Made by a program: the position numbers and the translations under genes. The notes beneath the pieces were generated by a model that was not told the origin of the DNA, did no database searches, and worked only from the letters and a program-made list of their open reading frames with translations. A stretch of DNA of 64,000 nucleotides, taken from Thunnus maccoyii. Taxonomy: Eukaryota; Chordata; Actinopteri; Scombriformes; Scombridae. The stretch lies in the NCBI RefSeq assembly GCF_910596095.1, contig NC_056542.1:30076957-30140956 (forward strand), given 5' to 3'. Below are positions 51,077-63,850 of the stretch, piece after piece; position 1 is the first letter of the stretch, and each line of letters begins with the position of its first letter.

Positions 51077-51868
51077 AAAATGGGTCATTTGGGAAGATGG
51101 GACCAGGACATATTCTTGTGATGTATAGATTCTGTAGGACACTGTGACATTCTGTTTTAAAGCAGGGTACGCTTGGGGAAACCACTACTAGAACAGTAAA
51201 TCCACCTAAAATTACGCAAACACTTCATTTATAGAAACAAATAACTGTCAGACAATTTGTTGAAGGTTTGAGGTGCTACAGTATATCTCTGGCCTCGGCA
51301 ACAGCACGCTGTATGAACTGCACCCTTCTCACATCCAGACTGTTCAGTCAAGACTCACATGGAGTCTCACAAGACAAATACTGGACAACAAAAACAAAGC
51401 CTGAAGTCTTTATCATGCACATGTGCTTTTGTAGAAACCCTGTCTAAAATACCTGCGTAAACACAGCTAGGAGATCAGGTTTCTCCAGCATAAATCTAGC
51501 TATATCTACAGGATTTCTCTAATCCAAAACTCCAAATAAAGAAACCACATTTCTTGTTTACATGATTTAAAGAAATCAGTTTACTGAAGAGAGCCTGCAG
51601 TCACCAGGCTAGTCAGGAGCAAGTAAATCCACTGAAGGAAGATTTGAAGTAAAATACACCATGACAAGCATGACCACACACACACACACGAAAGAGCACA
51701 CATGGCCCCAACTTTCCACAACTCATGTAATATATAATTCTCACCAAACCACTGTACTGTTGCACAATACTGTCCTGTTGACTTCTTGCTTTTACTCTTG
51801 TTTGGAAAGCACTGTAAGTTCATTCACAGTCAACTATTAATTGAGTAAACTGTGAAGACTGGAATAAA
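51077..51868. repeat. duplicated segment, copy B (792 bp), flanked by 93/94-bp direct repeats
   Basis: Second copy of 48427-49218. On the left it abuts 50983-51076 and on the right 51869-51961, which are direct copies of each other. The flanking repeat is absent next to copy A, so B is the inserted copy and A the likely source. Confidence 0.9.
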
Positions 51869-51961
51869 TCATTTGTACGTACACTGAAAGGAACACAGCA
51901 ACTTGAAGTTTAAAAAGCACATTATGAAGAGTTTCAGTCTTAGTAATACAAAAAAATAATG
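51869..51961. repeat. right 93-bp flanking direct repeat
   Basis: Copy of 50983-51076 on the far side of copy B. After it comes GCACGAG-type unique sequence, while the left copy is followed directly by the insert. Confidence 0.9.
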
Positions 51962-52382
51962 CACGAGTGAGTTCATAGTTAACTACATTAATTAATTGAA
52001 AATGGCTCAGGGAGTGTGTTTGCAATATTAAAAATCATCACGATTTACAATTGTGACTTTACCCACAACCCCACCTCTAGCAGAGAGAGGAGTGTGTGAG
52101 CTGAGGCTGAGGAGTAGGAGAAGGAAAGCTGCGAGACACAAAGTCACACACGGCGAGAAAAAGAAAAAACGCAATTAAAAATTGTAATCTGGCTTTGCCG
52201 CTTATTAAAAAATATGAATTACAAAGCACGTGTTCACATCTGTGTCTCATTAAAGAAACTGCAGCACTTGGAAGTAGGCCCGTTACATGATGCCAGAATA
52301 AACAGCATAATCTCTCATCATCTATTTGAGGCAAATAATCCGTCTACCTGTTTCAGCACGTTGTTTCCAGAAGGTTTCAGCA

Positions 52383-52449
52383 TTTCAATTGGTTGCAATC
52401 TGCAACCTCACCACTAGAGGCCACTAAGTTCTACACACTGGTCCTTTAA
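52383..52449 (-). repeat. partial copy of the 7204-7579 element, opposite strand
   Basis: TGCAACCTCACCACTAGAGG and ACACTGGTCCTTTAA are the reverse complement of the left end of the element at 7204-7579. Confidence 0.65.
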
Positions 52450-54611
52450 CTGCAACTGTGGCATAAAATGATCTTAAATTACAATGATATCATTTATTGC
52501 AATTATTTCTAGGAATATATATATGTAGAAATATATCGTCCAACAAAAGTAGTTATGGTGACAGGCCTACTTGTAAGTCATCTTGAAATGGACCCAGGAG
52601 TAAAACTGGTTCTCAAGATCTAAATTAAAGCCAGTTGGATGGGTTTAGAGAGAGGAGGCACGGGAGGAAGATGAAACAGAGCATGTGGAGACGAGTGAGC
52701 AGAGACTCGTCTTGCTTTGACGTGATGTCACAGCTTCTCTGTGCAGAGGTTCAGAGTAACTCCACATGAGATTTGACAACACATCACATGTAGAATATGA
52801 TAAAACACGACTGTAGCGAGGAGACACAGTATATCCTTCTGTAACAGCCTGACCTGCAGTGACAGACATGACTGAACAGACAGTGCTGAAGTTTGGATAA
52901 CTGTCAATTTAAGTCAAGCAAACACATTTGGTTTTCATTAGCCTTTTAACCCGACTTTAATGTGCAACTGTGAACTGACTAAACGGAAAATATGAAAAGA
53001 CTCGATCAAAATTAGCGCTGAGAGAAGTTTAAACGTGAATGAGAGGGAAAGAAAGAAGCAGAGAGAATGACACCAGAGAGAAAAGTGTACAAGATTAACC
53101 TCCCACATCCCATTTTGTTTGGTTAAAGAGTCGGGGAGGTGCGGTATGTGGAAGTCAGAGCCACAGAGTGAAAATTAAGCCGGTTTAGAGCCTAGGGGGA
53201 GGAGGAGGACCTCACACAAAAGCATTTATTAAAATCTGATGATGTCTCATCAAATTCCTGCAAATCCTATATTGCAGTAAGCGGCGGAAGGCGGAGGAGA
53301 CACAATGAGGATGGCTGCACCTGAGTATGACTGGCTGATTAAAAAACAGCACCCAAGGCTTGGTACCGAGCAACAATTGCATAATTCCCCCTTAACTCTC
53401 CCCTCTCTGCATCCTCGCTTTCTATAAGCCAAATAAATCAGATGGGACAATTTCCAAACTAAATCAACCTAAATCCTCCTGCTCAGCGTGCACCTTGGAG
53501 GCTGTAGACAAAATAATGGATCATAATTTTGAAAATTACACAGGGGGGGTGGTGACTTTCATTCATTTTCTAAATCAGCTACAAGCTAGCAGCAGGGGAC
53601 AAAAGATACAGAAATGATACTATATCACATGTGGTCTCACACTTGGCCAGTAACAGAAGCAAATTAGAGAAGTTTTTTTTTTTTTTACCCCAGGGAAGCT
53701 TTAATAAAAATTTGCTTTAGTTATCTGAGAAGCCAGAAAAGTAGGCCCATCAGTAAACTGAGGCTCAGACCAGTGTCATAACTGCAGCTAAAGAGGTGCT
53801 TTAATTCTCTGCTAAAGAAAAACAACATGCCTACTGCTCTCTGGGGGAAGAGCACTCAAAAAACATCAAAATTGTCCATGAGGTTCTATATAAAGGCTTG
53901 TAGAATTAGGCCTATTATTAGCAGGTTACAGGTTCAACTCTGGCTCCAAATGAAAAAACAGTGAAGATGGTGAGTAACTAATGTTTTTTTGCCGCCACAA
54001 TGTGTGTTGAAAATGGTCCCTCTTTGGGCTGAAATGAAGCACACCTTAAAAATCCTATTCAGAAAAGTCATTTGAGTTAGTAGGCTATTTCATGCTCTGA
54101 TTCTCTGCATTTCAAGTCCATTTCAGAAAGTGATGAGAAAGAGAAGAAAACCTTTAAAGAGGAGCGTACTAGTGTGGCCACTGTTCCCCCTCGTCTCATC
54201 ATGTTGGTGTGATTCCTTACATCAATCTGTGCTGTTCACTGTTACGCCCCATGTGCCTTTGTTCAATTTTGTATCAGTGTTTTTATGTCCTTGTAGAAAA
54301 GCATGAAAGCACAAGAGTCCAGTGTAGTTTGAAAGCATATTTTAATGCAATCGAGAAACCTCAGTTTGCTCCAGCAGGGTCACAGTGATGAGAGAAGGCT
54401 ACATTCACATACTTTTGGCCATTAGGGGGCAAAACAACTCCAAAGCAAGTAGGCAGACACACAGTCCTGACATATTATCACCTTATAAAAGGTGTAATAG
54501 CTTACATGTTAGCCAATTTCCTATTTATGTATCTAGAGACATGGAGCAACATTGTCATCCCACCATCCCATTAGGCTGATTATCCTGAACATCTGATGAA
54601 TGCAAGTCAAT

Positions 54612-54899
54612 GTTCACTCTCATTTTAGCTCAGTGTTGGTCTCGGCTTAGGTCTTTAAGCAGCTATGTGTTTGACGTTGTTCACCAGTTGTATCACTAGT
54701 GTTTGGTGCTGGACAGGTGGTGCACAGTTGGTTTATCAGATTTTCTGCAGGTGTACACAGGGTTGATTCAAGAAGAAACCAACGAGTCAGAAGAGGCTGA
54801 AAAGCTCTGTGGAGCTCTGTAGAGTCAGATTAGAATTCTCTTCACTGTAAAGCAAACATTTGATTCCTTTTTAATATTTACTATCAATGCAGCTTTAAG
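54612..54899. repeat. dispersed repeat copy, family R1
   Basis: Begins TTCACTCTCATTTTAGCTCA, has GTTCACCAGTTG, GTTTGGTGCTGGACAGGTG and GTGGAGCTCTGTAGAGTCAG, and ends GCAGCTTTAAGG. Matches the copies at 24,090 and 32,695. Confidence 0.6.
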
Positions 54900-57800
54900 G
54901 AAACATTGGATTAAAGGAAATCATTGCTGACTCCACCCTGTGCTTTCATTACAGACTAAGTACATATTCAAATATCTGCAGCAACTGCTGAACAAAGGTC
55001 AGAGTAAAGAAAAAAAAAAATCAATGATTACCACGAGCATTGCTCTTTCATAGGAAAGGCAAGCATTCACACACACATCCAGCAGGGAGGCATGTGTTGG
55101 TATGGTATGTGAGTTTGGGAGTGGGAGTGAGGAGGTAGCCAGAGTGCACAGTGGAGCAGAACTAGTCTCATGACATGAGCAGGTGCTTCACTCTGATTTG
55201 GGAAAGTATCCTAAAAGCTAGCAAAGAGAGGAAAACTTTCATTATAAATTTGACACGAGGCCTGATAAGTAGCCCCGCAGAGTAGCAGAATCCCTGTGGT
55301 TTTTAGCTGCTCTCCCTCCCATCCTTCACTCCTCTCTCTCTCACTACATGCACTCCTCTGCTCACTTAGATTTCTCGGGCATATGGGGCTGCCTCTGTTG
55401 CTTAACAGAGACGTTTTGCTGCTTTACACTGTACAGAGCAGAGGAGGAATATATTCTTGAAAATCAATAAGAGGGAGGAAAACAAGCCGGTAAAACCAGC
55501 TAGACCAGTTAAAAGTTTAAGACAGGTTCAAAAACAAGTGATGATAACTGTGAAGAAAAAAAATAAGACTTCAAATGTTCTCTTTCTGTCAGCTGGCAAG
55601 ATGATCCCTGAAGAAAAAGGAGGGAAACGCATTAGCCTCCCAGAAGAGCTCACCTTGCTGACTAGTTATCTTTGAGACCTGACACAACATGGTGAAAAAG
55701 CCTCCCCTCTGGACAGCAGTCACTATCAAATATGCATTGAGGAAATGTGTCTTCCTAGATATTTGGAGTGAGTAAAAGCAGCAGCATGAGGAGGAAGAGT
55801 GTGGGTGAGGATGAAGCCGGGACTTGGAGCAACTGAAACACTGCATTGTATTGATTCTAAACTTTTTTGACCTTTGACACCAATAAGTCAAGGGATGTCC
55901 AGTTTTGCAAAAAAGCAGCAATATGAGCTGACAAAAATCGTTAACATTTTCCTTTTTCAGCAATATTATATTTACATATCTGGTCACACATGCAGAGTTA
56001 AATCCTACTGAATTTAACTCCAGCTACAGGATTTATGTGATAACTATGCCTTAATGAAAGCAGAGTTCATAGGGTTGGCTTGAGCTCTTTTGCAGCAGTG
56101 CTGGAGGTTGGTCGGTCAGAAGCACTAACAGCCTAACAACAACACTGTCTCAGCCCATTGCAGTCATGATGATTATTTAATGAGGAGTTGCTTTGCTTCT
56201 CCAACCAGCTGCTCAACACATCTGAGTGCCTCAGGAGCAGATCATAGGAGATAAGACAGACCAGCTCTGCAAACTATCATTTACTGCACATACACAACAC
56301 ACAGTGAGGAAGCACGGGCTATTCACACAGCCTCTGGAAAAAAGATAAAAGCCTATTGACCACACTATGTGCATGCAGGTTTACCAGTTCACTTCAATTT
56401 CTGACTCTTTCCTCTCGTATTTTTAACACTCAACACAGTATGTAGCTACATAGGTTGATCTAAATCATTTGCTTTGTCTTTAAATGAGTAACCACACACG
56501 CAGCAAATTAACAATGCAGCTTTTCCAGCTACTGAGGAAATGATGCTTGTGCTCCAGTAGAGTTGTTGACTCTTCCAAGCTGTGAGCACACAGCTTACAG
56601 CAGACAGAGCGGCTTATTTCAACTAGGAAAGGGTTTGTGCCCGCCTCTCTTGAGCAGCCTGCAGTGCAGTTCAAAAGCAGCTTAAAGCTACTCTGGAGCA
56701 GTGGTTGCCAAAGTGGGTGCCACAGCATTCCAGGGTGCCTGAAGGACAGGCTGAGGGCGCCGCAACACTCATTTACAATTTTGTCTTTATAGTACATTTA
56801 CTGGAAGCCTAAATTTTTAATACCATCTCACCACATCCAAAAAACTAGGAGGTGTTTACTTTAAATACAGTTTTATATCACGTTTTCAAACACATCCAGA
56901 TGGAGGAAATCAGCCAACATGGAAATCAACATATTAGAAAGACATACAATTATGTTGTACTGACAGCTCACGGTTGTCATAGGAACACAGTGTGCTTTTT
57001 GGCAGTCTTCCGGGTGCACAGGAGTCAGAAATGGTGACTGTCAGAGCAAGAGATGGGCGGATTTCTTGCTGTATAAAGAAGCCGATACTTATCAGCCCTC
57101 AGCACAATGTGAGACGACCAAACCCGTGCAGAACAACAGAAAAACGTTTGCGGCTTTATGTGGAGAGAGGATACTTGCTTGCTATCCCAAACCAGAATGC
57201 TTTATGTGCAGGGAAAACTACATATTGCTGCAAAGATGCTAAGTAAGCTCAGGAAACATCTCCAGACAAAGCACTGCTCTCTAGCCAACAGAGAAATGAA
57301 ATACTTTAAGCCATTAAGAGGTAAATTATAGACACAAATCAATGTCATGCCACATGTGAGCATGGTGGTTGTCATTAAAAAGAAATGAACATAAATGGGT
57401 GCTGTGGTTTTAAAAAGATGGAGAACCACTGCTTCCTGTCTGACTTTCCTTATATGGAGTCTAACATAACCTTGTTTGAAGAAAAGGTACCATGCATACA
57501 GTAGAGACAGATGTCTCATTATTACCTTTTAAGGAAACATAAGTCAATAAATGTTTGAATTGGACAAAATGAGCTACCCACAACACAAACAAACTATCAC
57601 CTCATTCTTTCAGTGCCATGGCTCTGGGCTCAGGAAGCTGATTTCTATATATACTGCCCACAGTGTCTGGCAGCTCTCACTGGCCATTTTCCCTTTATGG
57701 AAGAGTCAAACCAGAGTCTTGGTGTTGAATAAGCTGATGGCCGATTATTGTGAATTGCCATCACAACTGACAGACAAGACAAGCTGACCAGCCGTGGCAA

Positions 57801-59579
57801 AAATTGACCTCCATTTAGCTGGTGGCCTGGTGCCATTACTCTGCATGTCAGAGGAAGTTATTAAGTGCTCAGTGCATTGTGTGGATACATGAGTGATAAG
57901 GTCACACTGCTGGAAAAGCCTCTATAGAAGAAAAGTTGTGTATATGCTAAGCTTACTTTTTACAAAATTCAATTTAGTTTAAGTTTCCTGGTTGTTAACA
58001 TTTATCTTTTTTTTTACATTTGAGAAGAAACTCTCAAGAAACATAAAAGTTTACCTCAAGGAAATCTGGTCATAAAGTCAGAAAGTCCTACTCCAAGCAG
58101 TGATTTCTATATATATATATATATAAATATATATTTTATGTGATCCATAAAATCTGATCCGTGTCCAGATTGTGTTTGTCACATTTTCTGCTCTGCTAGC
58201 AGACAGGCTTTGAACTGTTTGAAGTGTCTGCTTCAGTCTTTCATATTTTCCACTGAGTGATGAGTCCATTTCCTTTCATATCGCTGCAGCCTTGGCCTAC
58301 GGGCTGCTGTTTTGTGACTACAGTGTGTTGGCTCTTCTGCTACACCACCATAAAAATCATGCAGGTTTATTAGGAATACAGACGACGCTGCGGTCTGTCA
58401 GGGTGTAGTTTCTGTGTGTGTGTGTATGTGTGCTGTGGGCTACTTAATGCAGACCATGAAATCTAGCTCACTTGCTGGAAGCAGAGTCATCCATGTGAAT
58501 ACACTGCTCGCCCTTACAGGCTCCAGACCATATGACAAAATGTATTAGAGCTATTAGAGATTACAGACAGAGGCGGTGGCTGGCTGGCCTTGGTTTGCTT
58601 GTTTACTGTCTTGCTGATGGGACTGATCATTCCTCTGAGGTTAAAATGCTTTCTTTTTAAACTTTTGCTAAGATCATAAAAATCTCTCTGCTCATCCAGT
58701 CTCCTCTTGGTCTATATCCCGTCTCTCCTACACCCTGCCTTCATGCAGGCTAAGGTCAACGTCCTAATAATAAATGACACAGAGCTATAGAAGTAGAAAT
58801 GGCTGCTGCTGTATGTATCTCATATAAAAAGCAGGCCATTGATTCGAATAAAAGGTTGCTGTGTGACAGACCATCACAGTCATCACAGTGCAAAGAAAAG
58901 CATGACGTTCCCAGAACATGTAGGTCAATGTGGTCACGCTGGTTCTGACTGTGGAGGAAGGGGGTACGAATGCATGAAGAGTAACTAGAGCAATTGCAGT
59001 TTGTCATTGTGAGGCCCGGAGCTTTGTTTCTTAAATTAGAGGTCACAGGCCTATCTATGGTGGGTGGCTGCCCACATGATTAAGTAGGCAATATGTTTCC
59101 ATGAGTCTGGCTTCTAGGGCAAGACTGTCCTATTTGTCATTTGGCTCTCAGGCTGAAAGAGAAATTCACAGTCGGCTCTTGACAAAGCTTCTCCCTCAAC
59201 TGGGGCTCAATGAACACTTTTTACTTGGGTTTTTTAAATGCACAGCTGGTAAACTGCTAGTAGATTGGGATTAACAAAGATGAGAGTTCTGTAGACTAAC
59301 AAAAATAACAGAATTACCTTGAAGCATAAAAGCAAGCCCAGCTGATTGACATCTGTCATATGTGTCACAGCAGGAATTCTTCTACACCAGTGTTGAAGGG
59401 CAACACAACATGAGTCAGTGAGATACTGGTGGATAAAGCAGAAATATTGTTGCCATGGTTACTCACAGTTTAATGGGTCAGCCAAAAATGTTGACCGGAT
59501 TTTGTTTACAGTGCTCTGTTATACAAATAGGTCTGTCAGCCAATCAGAAACCATGGATGACATATAGCTTTGTGGGAAT

Positions 59580-59676
59580 ATCTCTCTTCTTATTACAATA
59601 TCCAAAATCTGAGAAGATATCTAGTCTCATATCATGATATTGATATAATATGGATGTATTGCCCAGCCCTATAGTT
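59580..59676. repeat. possible repeat end (GCCCAGCCCTA)
   Basis: TGATATTGATATAATATGGA then TGTATTGCCCAGCCCTATAG resembles the right end of a common fish short element. Only one end is recognisable. Confidence 0.35.
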
Positions 59677-61609
59677 AGGTGAATTTACTGCAGTGTCTCT
59701 TAGCTGAGAGGAGGAATGGCTGCTGCCAGACAGGTTAGCTGACCTGAGATATTACACCTCACTCTCCTGTAGTGACTCCAGTCACCAGCCAGGACTCAGC
59801 AGCATCCAATCAGCAACACAGATCAATCTCCTTATTCAGACCCCTCTAATCTCTTTATCTGAGGGAAATACAGCATACACCGCTATCTCATTCACCGAAA
59901 TCCCCATGTGTTCACTTCATGTCACTGGCGGACTAACATGTAGGGGCCTGTCGCCCTGCTGGGAGTTGAGCCACATGACCGGGAAAACAAGAAAAACAGA
60001 AAGACGGGGAGCACAAAGAAATACACAGACCATGTGACGGAAAGATGAGAGACAGAGAGGAGAAGAAGAGTGCAGTGGCTGGCTGTGTTACATTAAAGAG
60101 GAATTTTGTGCTAAAATAACTCACCGGGCCAATCTGACTGGCATCTACCAGCAACCTAATGCCTGAGACGCCACAAAGATAATTTACCAAATCCAGGGAG
60201 AGGAAGGTAGAAAGGAAGGATGGATCACAGAGGAAGGAGGAGAAATCAGTGAAGCCAAACCGAGAGTCAAGTTGAGAGACGAGGCGACATTTTTCAATTA
60301 AATTCTCCAATTTCATTACAGTGTTGTGCAGGAAATTCTGATGTTACGTAACACACGGCAAACAAGCTCCTTTGTCTTATTTTGTCAGTTATCAAACTGG
60401 GACAAAGAAAGCATAATCCTGATAAATATTTATCAGTGACAGCCGCAGAGACTCTGTTTGTTGTCACATTAAAAGATTAATAAGCTGCGAAAAGAAAGCG
60501 AGGCCATTATGATAATTTCTAACTTTATTTGTACGCTTAATCAGGGTAACAACATTTCTTTGATGGGACGTTAGCGGTGTAGTCGCTTCTTTTAATACGC
60601 CGTTCATGTGGATCTTAGTGGAAGAACAGTGGGGAGGGATATTAAGGGAACGGCAGAGGAGTTGGAATGGGAAATTACCTCTGTAGGGATGGCTCACCTT
60701 TCTCACCGTGTCTAGCTTTCTTTACTGTTAGGGTTATGTTTCAAGTTGTCTTAACTGCCCTTTTCAACCCTTCTGTCAAGGACAATCCATTATCACCCTG
60801 GAAAATCCTACTGAGCCCATGCTGTGAAAATTGACTACTGGGAAAAAAAAAAAAAGAAAGAAAAATAAACACATTGGCGTGGATTTTCCCCAACCACAGT
60901 GAAGACTCATCTTACAGTAACCGCTAACACAACTTTAAAAACATCTGTGTCACTACTAAAAAAGGCAGAAAAATGTTTAGAGTTTGGAATTTATTTTCTT
61001 GCTTTCTATTTACTTTGTACTGTTTATGTTCATACTAGGATGAGCTTGTGTCCTCCTGAACCTTAAAATCAGTGTGTTTACATGTACCTCACATCAGCTT
61101 TCTGCTGTAACCAGATGTCATGTGATTGAAAAACCTGACTTCAATAATTGGGTAGGGGGTTTAGAAAAACCCATTTTCTCAGCTATATTCCTCCTGGATA
61201 GAGCAGATTGCTTGGATATGTGTATCCAGGTTTCTACTTGGATTCTGGGTTGGATACATGTTCGCATCAGCCGAGGAAAGTATTGCTATGACAGCAGGGC
61301 GGCAGGAAGAGAGGTAAGAGGCACGTTGTCAGAGCAGCAGCAGCTTTATGCTTCCATCGGTGTCCACACAGGATGTCTTCAGGCACAGTTGAGTGTAGGT
61401 CAGCCATGTTTTGGCATGGGGGTGAAACAGGGTTGCCTTTAACTATCGTAATAGTAGTAGAAATGTACAGTGGTGGAAGCTGACTTTTTTAGACTTCTAC
61501 AGGGTACTTGTTCTGTTTCATCTAGCCGTTTATCCAGCCACAATGATACTTTCCCCTGTCTTCAGTCTTCTGTCATGCACATGCAGCTGTTGTAAAAAAA
61601 GCTGATTAG

Positions 61610-61900
61610 AAACCTAGTTACCCTTTTACATGGCCAAGAAATTGATTCTCCAGGGAGAACCCTATCTAGGAAAATCAGGTTCCTCTAATCCTGACCTCGA
61701 TTTTGGTAACCAGTGTTCTCATTTACATGATATTTAAGAAGTTAACTGGAGAAAGCCGACTGAAGGAACAGGTAGAGAGACAGAGCGGGGATTCCTAGAG
61801 CACGGAGGGGGAAGTGAGTGAGCAGGAGAGGGGCCTGCAGCCAGGCTACATCTGTTTACTCATTAAATGAACCATGACAAATCCTCACTATTTATGCACA
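61610..61900. repeat. diverged relative of part of the 792-bp duplicated segment
   Basis: Shares the order TTTACATG, CTCTAATCC, TTTACATGAT, TTTAAGAA, TTAACTGGAGA and later CCTGCAG, CCAGGCTA, CCATGACAA with 48,790-49,030, at low identity. It suggests an old dispersed family. Confidence 0.4.
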
Positions 61901-63109
61901 GCAAGCTACTTCTGCACACACAAGGACCAACAACACTCATTTGATCCCCAACAGATAGCAAATGGACTGAAATGGTTACAGATGACTTTCAACCTAATGG
62001 GATAATCTGCAAGCGCAGCACATTCACCCTAAACTGCTGCATTTGGAAATACTTGGAGCTAAATCAGTCAGACATGCAGTCTGATTCGCTGCCTGCCTGT
62101 GTAAAAGCCGTCTGTGCGCTTGTCAGCTTCTCTTCACTGACTGAACAAGATGTGTAGGAGTGATGATACTGTACAACATGAGAGAATGGAAACAGATGAC
62201 AGTGCTTTCAGCACAAAGGATGACGGGCCAAAGTGGACAAAAAGACGACACATGAATGTCAGAAAAGAATAATGCGTCTCATAATTATCTGAAAAATTGC
62301 AATTTAACCATCCAAATTAAATCTGTCAAAAATGAAATGACAAGCAAAGTCAAGCAAAGGGAACTAGAAATACCACCAACCAGTCAAGTTGGAGTTTATA
62401 TCCATGTCTGTCCAGACTCATAATATTTGTAGTAGGGCTGTGTTGAATATAATTTGAATAGCAAAATAAAATAAAAAAAAGATACTAATCAAATGCTTAA
62501 ATTACTATTCAAATGTGCATTTATTATTTTGTGTGTGTTGGTTAACGTTGGCGAATCTTGCCCTTCTTGCCTTGGCCTACCCATATGTGAAACCGAAATG
62601 CTTTTGTTACGTAATGAACAATAATGTTTTCTGAGTCTGACTGTATCACAGTCTCATTTTCATTGTGCTAACATAACATCAAAATATCAGAAATGGCAGA
62701 AAGCGATGCATCCGCAGAGATCACCACGCCTCACCAATTAAGAAGTGATGTGTGGAAAGTTTTTGGATTTCCATCCGCAAATGGAAAAATTAAACAAAAG
62801 CAGACTCACAGTAAAAGACTTGAGCCTGAGTGATCAGTGCTGCAGCTGCAGTTTGGGGTTTGGATACAGAGCTCCTACTCACGCTATCATTTGGACTTGT
62901 AGCATATCCCGAACAAATAACACGTTACGTATTGATGTAAACAAGCGCATACTGACATGGATTCATTTATATTTCAGTTAACTGCCTAGTTTAATTACTG
63001 TGATCCAGTATGATGAAAGCTTATTTAATATTTATATTTTAGTTAACATTATCTATTTTGTGTCTAAGCTTAATTATTACTTCGCCGGCAAGCTATCACC
63101 TGTTTATTA

Positions 63110-63225
63110 ATAATGTTGAAATGCCCTCTAGTGGAGAGAATGTATGACAACCACATGCTGACAGTGGCATTGGGAATTTATCTTGTATGTGTTCACTTGC
63201 TTGGCCAATAAAACTGATTCTGATA
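63110..63225 (+). repeat. possible retroposon 3' end
   Basis: TGCCCTCTAGTGGAGAGAAT and TTGGCCAATAAAACTGATTC look like the 3' end of a fish non-LTR retroposon. No coding part is present. Confidence 0.4.
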
Positions 63226-63394
63226 GAACACAATGTTGTAGCCATGACAGTAGACAAAGCTTCAGATATGGATGTTGCTGCAAAGAAGCTACAAATTCTA
63301 AAACGAGGATGCTTCACACACATCTTTAACCCGGCAGCACAGAAGATCTAAACAATCACCACAGTTTCAAGGTGGACACCCAAGATTAGTGTCA

Positions 63395-63850
63395 TCAATT
63401 CAGTGTCCGACCAAATATGAATTATGGTCCCAATCTCCCCTTCTGTTCCTTAGTTATAGTGTTGAATAATGGCCAGAGAAGTGTTTTTGCGGAACATTAT
63501 GATGTCACAGTGAAGTTGACCTTTTGGATATAAAATGTCATCACTTCATCATTTTATCCCATTAGACATTTGTATTAAACTTTGTCATAATTAGTGTGTG
63601 AATTATTGAGTTATGGCCAAAAATGTGTTGTGAGGTCAAAGTGGCCTTGACCTTTGACCACCAAAGTCTAATCAGTTCATCCTTGAGTCCAAGTGGACAT
63701 TTGTGCCAATTGTAATGAAATTCCGTCCAGGCTTTCCTGATATATCGTGTTTGACAGCTATCCAATAGCTGTCGAGATATTTCAGTCTGGACCTAAGTGG
63801 TCGGCTGACCGACCAATATTGCCACCCCTAAAGCCATGCTGCTAGCGTGG
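63395..63850. repeat. teleost dispersed repeat with GACCTTTGACC core
   Basis: GAGGTCAAAGTGGCCTTGAC, CTTTGACCACCAAAGTCTAA, CAGTTCATCCTTGAGTCCAA and the end AAAGCCATGCTGCTAGCGTG form a well-known repeated stretch in many fish genomes. Its class is unclear to me. The TGACCTTTGACC inside resembles a nuclear-receptor half-site pair. Confidence 0.6.

Noticed and set aside
61074..61442. 122-codon plus-strand frame
   Set aside because: It is in intron sequence next to repeat-like words, with no domain or family words that I recognise.
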